NCBI GenBank assembly: GCA_032718475.1
Contig: JAUCBJ010007687.1
Location: forward strand, 1-64,000
DNA length: 64,000 bases
Source: Nemertoderma westbladi
Lineage: Eukaryota > Xenacoelomorpha > Nemertodermatida > Nemertodermatidae
Direction of reading: 5' to 3'
Positions 44,247 to 55,135 of the stretch are shown one piece after another. The notes beneath the pieces are model-generated. The model saw only the letters and a list, made by a program, of their open reading frames with translations. It was not told where the DNA came from and made no database searches. A program made the translations under genes and the position numbers. How positions within the stretch are numbered: position 1 is the stretch's first letter; every line of letters begins with the position of its first letter.

Positions 44247-46845
44247 CTAGACTGTTTTAGGAGTTGTAATCTTACCTCTCGGTTTAAGAATGACAGAAGG
44301 TACGTCCGTCGTTGGATCTCTATGTTGTTGGTCCATCAAATAGAGAACCTTTTTGTCCCAGCGAGTACCTACTTCACTCTTTGGCAAAGCTGATGCTAAG
44401 GCTCCTACAACCATAGAATTCTGGTATTCATGAGACTTACCTAACCAATCTAGTTGTCTACAGATCTCCTGAATCTCATCGGAAAACTCTATAATCCCGC
44501 TGCTAAGGAACTTTCGGGGTGCTACCAATTTTGCATACAAATACCTAGCTATGTTTGTCCTATTACCATACCTGATGTTTAGTGTATCCCAAACTTGTCT
44601 TAATCCATCTGGATGTCCAATAAACTTTAACGCCATTAACTTGGGAGATCCTTCCAAGCACTCGATGAGGAATCTAAGTTTCTCTCCGTTAGATAGCACA
44701 GAGTTCTGTATGTTATCTTTGTAATATTCATTAAAAGGTAACCATTTCATCTCATCTCCATTGAACTTGACGATCTCTCCCACCTTTACCGCTGGACGGG
44801 CTTCGGTTCTAGCCATTTGACGTGTAAAACTTTCTTGGGCCATCGTGTTATTTAATATCGAGTTATCGGTATATAAATTTCTCGGATTATGATCAGGTCT
44901 ATATGGAATATCATTGTCAACAGGTTTATAATTACCCTTAATAGGGTTTACTATAGGAGTTTCCACTTCACTAGCAGTATAGATGCGTGTAGGCTCCACA
45001 CCTTGCGCATGAAATACTTCAGACCTAACAGGTTGACACATTGTTACAGGGGGTGGTGGTATACCCTTTTGTCTATTTACTAATTTATCGCGTTCTAACG
45101 CGATACTCTGCTGCACTTCTTGCAACTCTAACCTACTTTCCCTTAAGGTTCCCTTGAACTGTTGAACAGTCTCCTGCATCTGCCCGAGCAGGAGATCCAT
45201 CCCCCGCCGTCTCTCATCCACCCACTCGACCGCCGAAGCGGGAGCTGCCAACATAGTAGCGGGTAGACGAGGGACAACGGGCGACAAATCATTGATATCT
45301 CGCTCGGAGTCCAGGACAGGAACTGTCTCAGGGGCTGTTCTGCTGGGCACAGGTAGTTTAGTGCTGTGCAAAGGGAATTTAGAGGTAGGTTCTGGGAGTA
45401 AAGGTGTCTCTATCACCGAAGGGGTGGCTTCGAGAACAGGCCTAATTATTTCAGGCACATCTACTATAGTAGGGAGTCTTTCTACTCTAATAATTTGGTC
45501 TGTGGGTTCTGTAATACCTAAGTCTGTGTTAGCTAGTTGCCTTCTCACAGCTGGGGGCAATTAGGCAATTTCTGACGGTGGGGCGTTCTTCTACGCCTAC
45601 TTAGACGAGATCTATTTCCTCCGCCTTCAGGATCGGTGGTATCGCCTTCATCAGATGATGTAAATCCCTGTCTTTTTGGAGTAGATCGACTTATCATCTG
45701 CATTTGACTAGCTGTTAACTGTTTATTTATGTAGTCTTGCTTCTCTTGAAGATTTTCCAACTCTAGTTGGGTGGTCTCTTCAGACGCCCTCCGTTCTGCT
45801 TCTGCCACTGCCTCTGCCGCTTTTCTTTCCGCTTCTGCCGCTGCCACTGCCGCTTTTCTTTCCGCTTCTGCGGCCTTTCTTTCAGCTTCTGCGGCTGCCA
45901 TTGCCGCTTTCCTTTCAACTTCTGCCGCTGCCGCTGCTGCTATCTTTCTGTCTTCTATACGTTTTTTCTTTACTTGTTCTTCTTGGACCCTAGCGATGCG
46001 GATGCTTTCATCAAATTTAGCTTGATTCGCAGCTAACATTTCCGCATCTATTGCGTCCAACACAAGCTTGGCTCCTTCACTATTAGGACGAAGTCCAGAC
46101 AGCCTTCTCCTCAACTCTTCGTCACCTAGAAATCGTTGATAGTCTGACAGATAGATGTCAATAGCATCCTTCTTCTGCGGTTTCTCTGCTGTCGCTTCGC
46201 TTTCCACTTGAGAAAAGGTAGCGTCTGTTGATTCTCCGTGGGTTGAGCGCTCAGCCAGCTGAAATTTCCGTTCCTTGAACCTTGAGACTCACCCGCTGAA
46301 ACCAAGTCTTTACGGCAACTTGCAACGACGTGTCTTGTCTTCTTTTCGAAGCCTCCTCAAAGGCCGATAGGATTAGTCTGATTCTTAGAATTCTTTCTCC
46401 AACTTGATAAAGCAGCTCTCCCTGCTCTTGAGGTCCTTGGGGTTGTCGAAACAGTTGGAAACAATACCCTAGTGAGTACGGCTGCAGGAAGAATGAGAAG
46501 GGGATCCGAATAAATCGCATCTGCCATCTTTGCTCTGCGCTCGGGAGTCAGCTCTACAGTATCCGAACTACTGGAGCTATCGGGCCGCTGAGAAATAAGT
46601 TCTCGGCTCGGGTGTTGCTGCTGTTTAACAGCTGCTTCTTGGTCCCGCTTGACTCGAGCCCGAGTGCCTATGATAGACCTACGGTGTTGGACTAGCCTAG
46701 GGTCTAATACTACTTCTGGAGGGATGATCTTTCTTACAGTAGGAGGTGAGTTGAACTTCGGTCTCAAACGTTCCACACTCCTATCTGGGTCACAGATGGT
46801 TGTATCTAGGAGACTGTCTGACAGGTTTTGCTTTGTGTCAGACAT
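44247..46845 (-). pseudogene. gag: BEL2 gag, multiply frameshifted
   Basis: The reading starts at an ATG (46845) matching that of BEL3 (55136). Pieces in different frames: 46845-46357, 46520-46251, 46207-45545 and 45560-44247. They contain an Ala/Glu-rich coiled coil (AEAERKA repeats, 45770-45960), a Ser/Arg-rich stretch and the DUF1759-like domain (about 44400-44800). Relative to BEL3 about 280 bp is missing near 46470, and single-base losses are visible near 45560; small indels near 44250-44300 shift the frame into pol. It cannot make a full Gag as it stands. Confidence 0.85.
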
Positions 46846-49740
46846 GTTTGTTTATACAGTTGAATGCCTACTGCTATATTACAGTTAAAGCAAGTCTAGT
46901 AATTCAGTATCAACTGTTAGCGTAGTAATTAATTACCGATATCGTTACTCTATGTAACGCGATATATATACAATATATTAGAATACCGGTATACACTTAT
47001 AGTATATATATAAGTATTATTACAGACTAGGTTTGTCACAGAATACCGGTATATAATTTCAGCACAAATATATATAAATATATAATAAGCCTATCATGAA
47101 TACCGGTATACAACTTACACTTATTGTATATAAGTATAATTATAGACTAGAATTAATTACAGAATACCGGTATATAATTTCAGCTCAAATTTATAGAAAT
47201 AAATATAATAAGCCTATTGTAAATACCAGTATGTCAATTATTTTAGAATAATTGAATTTCTGAATTTTAGGGGTTACTTGGTTACTTTACTTTACTTTAT
47301 TACCGTTATTTAAGCAGTAGTCCAACTGATATTAAGACCTAATTGTTGTATGACAGGCCTACTATTTTATAAATCGGTTTGAGTTGACTTATAATATATA
47401 TATATATATACCCTGTAATGGGTTTTGTCAATATTTGAAATAAATATTATTATTTCTGGTAAGGAGTCACTTCACAGAAGCTAAACGCTCTCAGTGTAGT
47501 GCTACTTATTGTATTGGACACTAAAACAAATAATTCTAATTTACTAAGTTACTTATTACTACAACTTATGTACAATTGCGGGGTGAGATTACAATCTCTA
47601 AATAAACACAAAAAAATTACAAGTACAAATTTTAGGGGTAATTTTACAAGAAATCTACAAACCAGCCTAACAAGGGGTTATAATTTCTGGTTATTACAAT
47701 GGACAGGATACTACGGTATTTGAAAATAATAAAGCAGTAGTAAATATATTGTGCTGTCTAGATAGGAAAAATACCACCGTCTGACGACTTATAGCCGTAA
47801 CGCTATAAGTACTACATTATGTACCCGAAGTGTTCCTACCTAGAAGTTAATTACCGCAGCCTACTATAGCTAACGTGCCTATTAACAACTTTACAACACA
47901 AATATACTGCCTACAAACTAATTACTTTCGGAAAGCACTGTACACTAAACCCTAAATTAGGTACAAGTACTTATACAACAAATATCCAGCAGTTAAAAAT
48001 ACTTGTACAGCTAAAAGAACCACGGTATCTGCCGGAGTGACTAGAGCATAAAATCACCAGTCTTTACCTACGCCAAACAGCCCTGATGTAGTACCGGGGT
48101 TAATTTAACTATAACGGTATGTATAACAAGCACAATTACTGTTGGAATAAACTTGGGGTTATGAATGTTGCAAATAATCGCATATACTCTGAATAATAGA
48201 TATTACGCTACCCATACAGACTACACAAACAAAATACAGACCGAACGCTGGCAGACTACTATCAAGCCCAAATAAACTACAGTATATGCAGACTCCGAAA
48301 TGGTTAGTTAGTATGCGTTCTAACCGAGTAGTACGACTTATTCTTTCGGGGGGGGGGGGGATTTACCTTACAGCACTGGATGCCCCCACATTCCTAACTA
48401 GTACTTTATCGGACATACACTCTACACACACTGCAATCTCTTCAGACCTAACAACAGCCAGACAACAATCCAGCCTACAAATTATTTATACAATCTGAGC
48501 AGGTTACACGCCTTCTGCTCAATATTAACTTACAGATAAATAAAACTGACAGAAATAAGTAAAATCTCAATAAAAAACCAGGGCTGCAGTCCCTGATTAA
48601 ATATCAAGACGTACCGGTATATAATTATCAAAATTGAATAATACTGATGTACCTGTACTGCTGTAAGTACCGGTAAGGGTGGTTAGGTAGTTAGGCCTAC
48701 TGGTTACCGGTCGACCGGTACTTTTGCCTTAATTGCCTACGTTGCAATGTAGAAAGCTATAACTGTTATTGTTCGCGCTTTTAGACCTTTAGCAGTTTAA
48801 CCTGCCAAATTTAGGTGTCTTCTAGGTTATAAATCGACTTTAGCCTATAACAAGTATTTGATATACATAAAGTTACATTAGCCGAAGCCAGCCTATGCGC
48901 GATCATTCACCCACGGTTAAGGGAGACTGGATTCGGATGCTCTGACCTTATTGCGGTGTAGACCTACTGTATTATTCGATTGATCGTTACTATAATATCT
49001 CTGACAAATATTATTCACTTTCGGGAAATATTAACAGTTCCTTTAGGACGTGGCGCTCTAAGTATGTAAACAGAGTTATGACTTACACTAAACACAACGG
49101 GATGGCTAGTGATTCACGTATAAAGCGCATTCTTTAGGAAATGCTTTGTTATCTGTCATACTCATGCACATTACCGCACACTGCTGCACACTGATCTGCC
49201 GACCTTCACTAAATTTGATCATATGTAAGGAGAACAGCAACTGACACATGTAGGGCCTATGAAATAGCATTCAATTCACTCCAAAACCACTATAATGTAA
49301 GTCGCAATTGCTATATGTAACCGGTCTCTCTAACCTTCAGTATATCAAGAAGATTGGGGTTTTCTGATTATTTATCGATATTCTCCAAATATAACAACAT
49401 ATCCATCAACTGATACAATTAATAACCGACAGTAAATAGCAGTAAAATAATGCGGTGTTTGTATGTGATCAGGTTTGACAATATGACAATATGATAACAG
49501 TTATACGTTTCTATGATCAAAGCTGTTCTAATGTTTGGCTAATAATAATTCCACAGCCGATGTTCTGGGCTCAGGTAAAAAGGTAAACAAAGACCATAAT
49601 GCATTGCGCGATTTCCCGGAGGCTTCTGTGCAAATAAAATGAAAATCGCTCTGATTGGTCGAGTGAGTGAGCCTGAACAAAGAAAGCCAAAAGCTCCACA
49701 TCGACATATCAGCTGATAGATGTCGTCTTCTAAACTACAC
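46846..49740 (-). other. BEL2 5' leader (about 2.9 kb)
   Basis: Between 5' LTR and gag. AT-rich with many ACCGGT words, a 120-bp tandem duplication (46981-47221), a G13 run (48348-48360) and the 81-bp segment also found at 34441. A 70-codon frame on the opposite strand (48286-48498) has a 92-codon counterpart in BEL3, but nothing else marks it as a gene. The stretch matches BEL3 52263-55135 in reverse with many small indels. Confidence 0.65.
46981..47221 (-). repeat. 120-bp tandem duplication in the BEL2 leader
   Basis: Two copies (about 46981-47097 and 47098-47221), each opening with GAATACCGGTATA and closing with ATAATAAGCCTAT. BEL3 has a single copy near 54880-55010, so the number differs between the two elements. 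Confidence 0.75.
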
Positions 49741-49934
49741 TGTATTAAGAGTATTTTGACGCATTGCGGCATAAAATGGCTTGTTATGTCCGCCAAAGTA
49801 CACATACAGAATAATGGCTTTTTATGTCCGCTAAAACACCTACACAGTAAGAAAATGGCTTTTTATGTCCACTAAAATACCTACACAGTACTTTGCGGGG
49901 AAAATGACTAGCTATATCCGCAAAAGCTTTTACA
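49741..49934 (-). repeat. BEL2 5' LTR
   Basis: 194 bp, the partner of 35924-36117, with the same four internal units. Its outer end (49934, TGT on the element strand) adjoins a LINE 3' fragment. The inner side continues into the leader with GTGTAGTTTAGAAG; no standard primer-binding site recognised. Confidence 0.88.
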
Positions 49935-50190
49935 ACCAGCCAGTGCATAATCTTGTGCTTCGGCGCCCTCGTGGAGTGAATAAGCATGGTGGACAGCCCA
50001 TGACTTTCTTGAGACGCATCTTAAAGGACACTGGCCTTGAAGATGCGGATGATCTAGCAAATATCATGGGTGATAGGGAGTTGTGGCGGCTCAATTTAGT
50101 CGACGAGCCATCGCAGTATTCTTAATATTTATGTAATATATATATATATATATAATGCAGCTGCAATGCAGTATGCCGATCGTAGTAGTA
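49935..50190 (+). mobile_element. 5'-truncated LINE 3' end next to BEL2
   Basis: Starts at a position equivalent to 35694 of the LINE at 35105 and covers the last 60 or so codons (open at 49937-50125, with several substitutions) and the 3' tail. The tail is expanded by a (TA)n run near 50134-50152 and ends in a GTA microsatellite at about 50182-50196. Confidence 0.85.
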
Positions 50191-50207
50191 GTAGTAGGTT
50201 ATTAAGT

Positions 50208-51201
50208 CGATTAAGTCGAATTTGGGCCAAAAAATTGACATTTTTAAGTATATCCCATCTAAATCAGAATGTAACGGGGATTCCAAATCGAAAAACAGTT
50301 TTTCCATATTTTGTTTCATTCACGAGATATCATGCCTGAAGTACGGGTAGTTTTATAGGTACAGTAGTTGAGTAGGCTGAATTTGCGTTTCACAGATAGT
50401 TGTCATATTTAAATAAAATATTTTTTATTTTTATTTATTTTATTGTCATAAAATCATATTTGTGTCAACTTTAAGATATTTTAGAGGTTATTTTTTAATT
50501 CAGCACCCCTATTTTAGTGCATATAGCAAGTATTGGTATTCTACTCATTGCAGAATTAATTATGTGACAATAATTTAGTTGTTCGCTAAATATTCAAAGC
50601 TCGATATTTCTGGCTTACTCTAATTCACATTTTCCCGTGAATTATTTTTTCGCTACGAGCATGTCTTTAAAAAAATGTCACACCCTTCATTTTTATCGTA
50701 TAGAGCTCATTCAGGTCTCATTTTAAAGGGGATTTTCAGGAGAACAAATGTTAGTATATTTTACAGAGGGACTTTCAAGATAACTCACTAATTGACTGCA
50801 ATGAAATATAATAACTCCAGAATTTGCGAAAGCTTACCGTTTAAATGATGGATAGCTCTTCTTTGCATATAGCATTCGTTTTGACTTATACTAACATTTG
50901 TTCTGAAAATTATCTTTAAAATGAGACCTGAATGAGCTCTGTAGGCCTACGATAAAAAATGAAGGTAGTGAAACATTTTTAGACACGCTCATAGCGAAAA
51001 AATCATTCACGGGAAAATGTGGAAAAATTAATATCGCGACATTAGAGACTACCCGTACTTCACACATGATATCTCGTGAACGAAACAAAATTATGGAAAA
51101 ACTGTTTTTAGATTTGGAATCACCATTACAATGTGATTCAGATGGGATATACTGGGATTTTAGATAGATGGGATTTTTAATTTTTTGGTCCAAATTCGAC
51201 T
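50208..51201. repeat. Imperfect foldback (inverted repeat) of about 1 kb
   Basis: 50212-50345 pairs with 51048-51200, and about 50600-50757 pairs with 50884-51046. The left arm has an extra 250 bp (about 50346-50600) with no partner. The centre is about 125 bp of unique sequence (50758-50883). A 100-codon frame on the minus strand (50891-51193) lies within one arm and has no recognised motif. It could be a foldback transposon or a decayed inverted duplication. One edge is the C24 tract. Confidence 0.75.
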
Positions 51202-51202
51202 A

Positions 51203-51226
51203 CCCCCCCCCCCCCCCCCCCCCCCC
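51203..51226 (+). repeat. C24 homopolymer
   Basis: Twenty-four cytosines at the right edge of the foldback sequence. The 288 bases after it (to 51514) are AT-rich with no feature seen. True length is uncertain for such a run. Confidence 0.85.
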
Positions 51227-51514
51227 TTAAACAAACACAACTAGTTTATTTACCGGTACATATAGTACTATAAAACTCATTATACAACCCGTTTTGGTTT
51301 GATTTTTCATTATTCTTTGTACATTTATACACTCATTTTCTTATTGCCTTCGCTTTGCTCGGCGAATATCTTACCGCAACGCTATAAAGTGATACTTTTT
51401 GATCAACAAAAAATTATGAATGCGTCTAGTTATTATTATTATGTAATATACTCAGTGATCGTAAAGTAAATTACTATCGCTCTGAATATACTTTATAGTA
51501 ATTTTATTAGTTTC

Positions 51515-52151
51515 ACATGGGAACAATGTAGGCCTACAGTACAGTATACAGGACATGGGAACTATGTAGGCTTACAGTACAGTATACAGGACATTGCAAC
51601 TATGTAGGCCTACAGTACAGTATACAGGACATGGGAACTATGTTGGCCTACAGTACAGTATACAGGACATGGGAACTATGTAGGCCTACAGTACAGTATA
51701 CAGGACATGGGAACTATGTAGGCCTACAGTATACAGTATACAGGACATGGGAACTATGTAGGCCTACAGTACAGTATACAGGACATGGGAACTATGTAGG
51801 CCTACAGTACAGTATACAGGACATGGGAACTACATTATGTAGGCCTACAGTACAGTATACAGGACATGGGAACTATGTAGGCCTACAGTACAGTATACAG
51901 GACATGGGAACTATGTAGGCCTACAGTACAGAAGACAGGACATGGGAACTACAGTATGTAGGCCTACAGTACAGTATACAGGACATGGGAACTACGGGTA
52001 TATGGCCTACAGTACAGTATACAGGAGATTGGAACTATGTAGGCCTACAGTACAGTATACAGGACATGGGAACTATGTAGGCCTACAGTACAGTATACAG
52101 GACATGGGAACTATGTAGGCCTACAGTACAGTATACAGGACATGGGAACTA
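51515..52151 (+). repeat. 38-bp minisatellite, about 17 units
   Basis: Unit built on TAGGCCTACAGTACAGTA followed by TACAGGACATGGGAACTATG. Some units carry small insertions (ACAT or ACAG near 51832 and 51951). The palindromic GTAGGCCTAC core recurs in each. One frame stays open for 95 codons purely because of the repeat. BEL3 begins inside the last unit at 52152. Confidence 0.95.
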
Positions 52152-52262
52152 TGTAAAAGCTTTTGCGGACATAACAAGTCATTTTTCCCGCAATGAGCAG
52201 TGTAGGGGCTTTTGCGGACATAACAAGTCATTTTTCCGCAATGCGCAGAATACTTTAAAATA
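52152..52262 (+). repeat. BEL3 5' LTR (short form)
   Basis: Matches the BEL2 LTR at both ends but has two rather than four of the GCGGACATAACAAG-type units, so it is about 80 bp shorter. The inner end (about 52262) is estimated by alignment to BEL2 and is not marked by a clear ACA. Confidence 0.7.
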
Positions 52263-55135
52263 GCCCTGAATTTGTCCAACTATGCGACGGGAGGGAATTG
52301 GAGCTGGTGTGACGACATCTATCAGCTGATTCTCTGTGGACGTGGAACTTTTCTTTGTTCTGCCTCGTCAGCCAATCAGAGCGATTTTCCCCCTTATGTC
52401 TGACAGAGGCCTATGGAAACCCGCGCAATGCATTACGGTCTTTGTTTACTATTTTTCTGAGCACCAGAACCGGCTCGGAATCTTCTGTACTTCTGTGTAG
52501 AAGTTTCAGACTTTGGCCTAAACATCAGATGGCTTTGATTATAAGAATGTAAATCTATTATCCAACCACCTACCTGGATCATTTACTTCTCCTGAAACTC
52601 ACCTGACTGCCTGACTTTCATAACTGCATAAGTAACACATACTGACTGTTCACCGCATTATTTTACTTCTGTTATTAATTGTTGTTATATTGATGGATAT
52701 TGTTGTTATATTATGAGAATACCGATAAATAATCATAAAACCCCCAATCTTCTTGATTACTGAAGGTAAGAGGAACAGGTTTACCGGTAGCAGCTGCGAC
52801 TTAAATTATAGTGGTTTTTGTGTGAATTAAATGCTATTTCATAATCCCTACAAGTGTCAGTTGCGATCTTCCTTATATATGATCAAATTCAGTGATGGTC
52901 GGCAGATTAGTGCGCAGTAGTGTGAAGTAGTGTGAAGTAGTGTGAAAGATAATAAAGCATCTCCTAAAGAATGCGCTATTTACGAAACTCTGTGGCCATC
53001 TAGTTGTGATAAGTATAAGTCATAACTCTGTTTTTATACTTAAAGCGCCACGTCCTAAAGGAACTGTTAATATTTCCCCGAAAGTAAATATATTTGTCAG
53101 AGATTATATAGTAACGATCAATCGAATAATACAGTAGGTCTACACTGCAATAATTCTCAAAGCATCCGAATCCAGTCTCCCAAAACCGTGGGTGAATGAT
53201 CGCGCACAGACTGGCTTCGGCTGATGTAACTTCAGTACACTAAATAATCGATATAGGCTAAAGTCTATTTATAAACAAGAGGACAACTAAAATTGGCAGG
53301 TTAAACTGCTAAAGGTCTAAAAGCGCGAACAATAATAGATTTTTTATCTTGATTGCACAGTAGGCAATAAATATTTTGTCTATTGTTCTGGTAAGAACAA
53401 TAATAGATTTTAAGTTTCTTTATTGCGCCGTAGGCAATAAAGTCGAATGTACCGGTCAGACGGTAAACTGTAGGCCTAACTGCCAAACCACCCGAACCGG
53501 TACTTACCGGTACCAGTATTATTTCGATTGTGATATATTGTATATTAGTAGGCTGTTTAAGAAAGTAGGGACTGTACACCCCTTATTTCTTTTAGAGCTT
53601 ATTTATTTCTGTCAGTTTTATTTATCTGAAAGTGTAATATTGAGCAGAAGGTGTGTATAAACCTGCTCAGATTGTATAAATAATTTGTAGGCCAGATTGT
53701 TGTCTAGCTGTTGTTAGGTCTGATGCGATTGCAGTGTGTGTAGAGTGTCTGTCCGATAAAGTGCTAGTTAGGAAGGTGGGGGCATCCAGTGTTGTAAGGT
53801 AAATCCCCCCCGAAAGAATAAGTTGTACTACTTGGTTAGAACGCCTACTAACTAACCATTTCGGAGTCTGCATATACTGTAATTTATTTAGGCTTGACAG
53901 TAGTCTGCCAGCATTTGGTCTGTATTTTGTTTGAATCGTCTGCAAGGGTAGCGTAATATTTATTATTCAGAGTTTATGCGAGTATTCGCAACCACCAACT
54001 CCCCAAGTTTATTCCTACAGTAATTGTGCTTATTATACATACCGTTATAGTTAAATTAACCCCGGTACTACATCAGGGCTGCTTGGCGTAGGTAAAGACT
54101 GGTGATTTTGTGCTCCGGTCACTCCAGCAGATACCGTGGTTCTTTTGGCTGTTCAAGTATATTTAACTGCTGGTTATTTGTTGTATAAGTACTTGTACCT
54201 AATTTAGGGTTTAGGGTACAGTGCTTTCCGAAAGTAATTTAGTGTGTAGGCAGTATATTTGTGTTGTAATGTGGTTAAAAGGCATGTTAGCTCTGGTTGG
54301 CTTCGGTAATTAACCTCTAGGTAAGGACACTCCAGGTACATAACGTAGTACTTATAGAGCTAAGACTATAAGTCGTCAGACGGTGGTATTTTCTTATCTG
54401 GACAACGCAACTTACTTACTACTGCTTTATTGTTTTCAAATACCGTAGTTTCCTGTCAGTTTGTAAGAACCAGAAATTCTAACTCCTTGTTAGGCTGGTT
54501 CGTAGATTTCTTATAAAATTACCCTAAAAAAATGTATGTGTAACTTGTTATTGTTTATTTAGAGATTGTAATCTCAAACTGTAATTGTAAGTAATTTGTA
54601 GTGATAAGTAACTTAGTAAAGTAGAATTATCTGTGTAGTGACTCCTTATCCAGAAATAATAACATTTATTTCAAATATTGTCAAAACCCATTATACAGGT
54701 ATATATATATTTATAAATCAACTCAAACAGATTTATAAAATAGTAGGCCTGTTATACATCAATTAGGTCTTAATATCAGTTGAACTACTGCTTAATAACA
54801 GTAATAAGTAAAAGGGAAGTAACCCTAAAATTCAGAATTTCAGTTATTATAAAATAATTGACATTACCGGTGCGGTATTTACGGTAGGCTTATTATATAT
54901 TATTATATAAATTTAGGCTAAAAATAAGTACCGGTATTCTGTGACTAAATCCTAGTCTGTAATAATACTTATATATATACTATAAGTGTATACCGGTATT
55001 TTAATATTATATATATATCACGTTACACTGAGTAATGGTATCGGTAATTAATTACTAGGCTTACAGTTGATACTGAATTACTAGACTTGCTTTAACTGTC
55101 GTTATAGTAGTAGGCATTCAACTGTAAAATAAATC
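52263..55135 (+). other. BEL3 5' leader
   Basis: Non-coding; matches BEL2 46846-49740 in reverse with many substitutions and indels. It contains an ACCGGT-rich part (53445-53515) and a single copy of the 120-bp unit. A 92-codon antisense frame (53667-53945) parallels the one in BEL2. Confidence 0.65.

Larger units (their letters stand above)
35924..49934 (-). mobile_element. BEL2: BEL/Pao LTR retrotransposon, decayed ORFs
   Basis: On the minus strand: 5' LTR (49741-49934), a 2.9-kb leader, gag, pol, a 3' ORF, polypurine GGGAGCGG (36118-36125) and 3' LTR (35924-36117). LTRs are 194 bp, start TGT and end ACA on the element strand, and look identical. Gag and pol carry several frameshifts and at least two TGA stops. 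I found no target-site duplication: the left flank is the 3' end of the LINE at 35105, and the right flank is LINE sequence starting mid-element. The locus may thus be a recombinant between two copies. Confidence 0.85.

Noticed and set aside
48286-48498. Small gene conserved between BEL2 and BEL3 leaders (also 53667-53945)
   Set aside because: Similarity is expected from element homology; length and start differ and no motif is visible.
51631-51918. 95-residue YTGHGNYVGLQYS repeat protein
   Set aside because: It arises from the 38-bp minisatellite and its frame is broken by unit-length changes.
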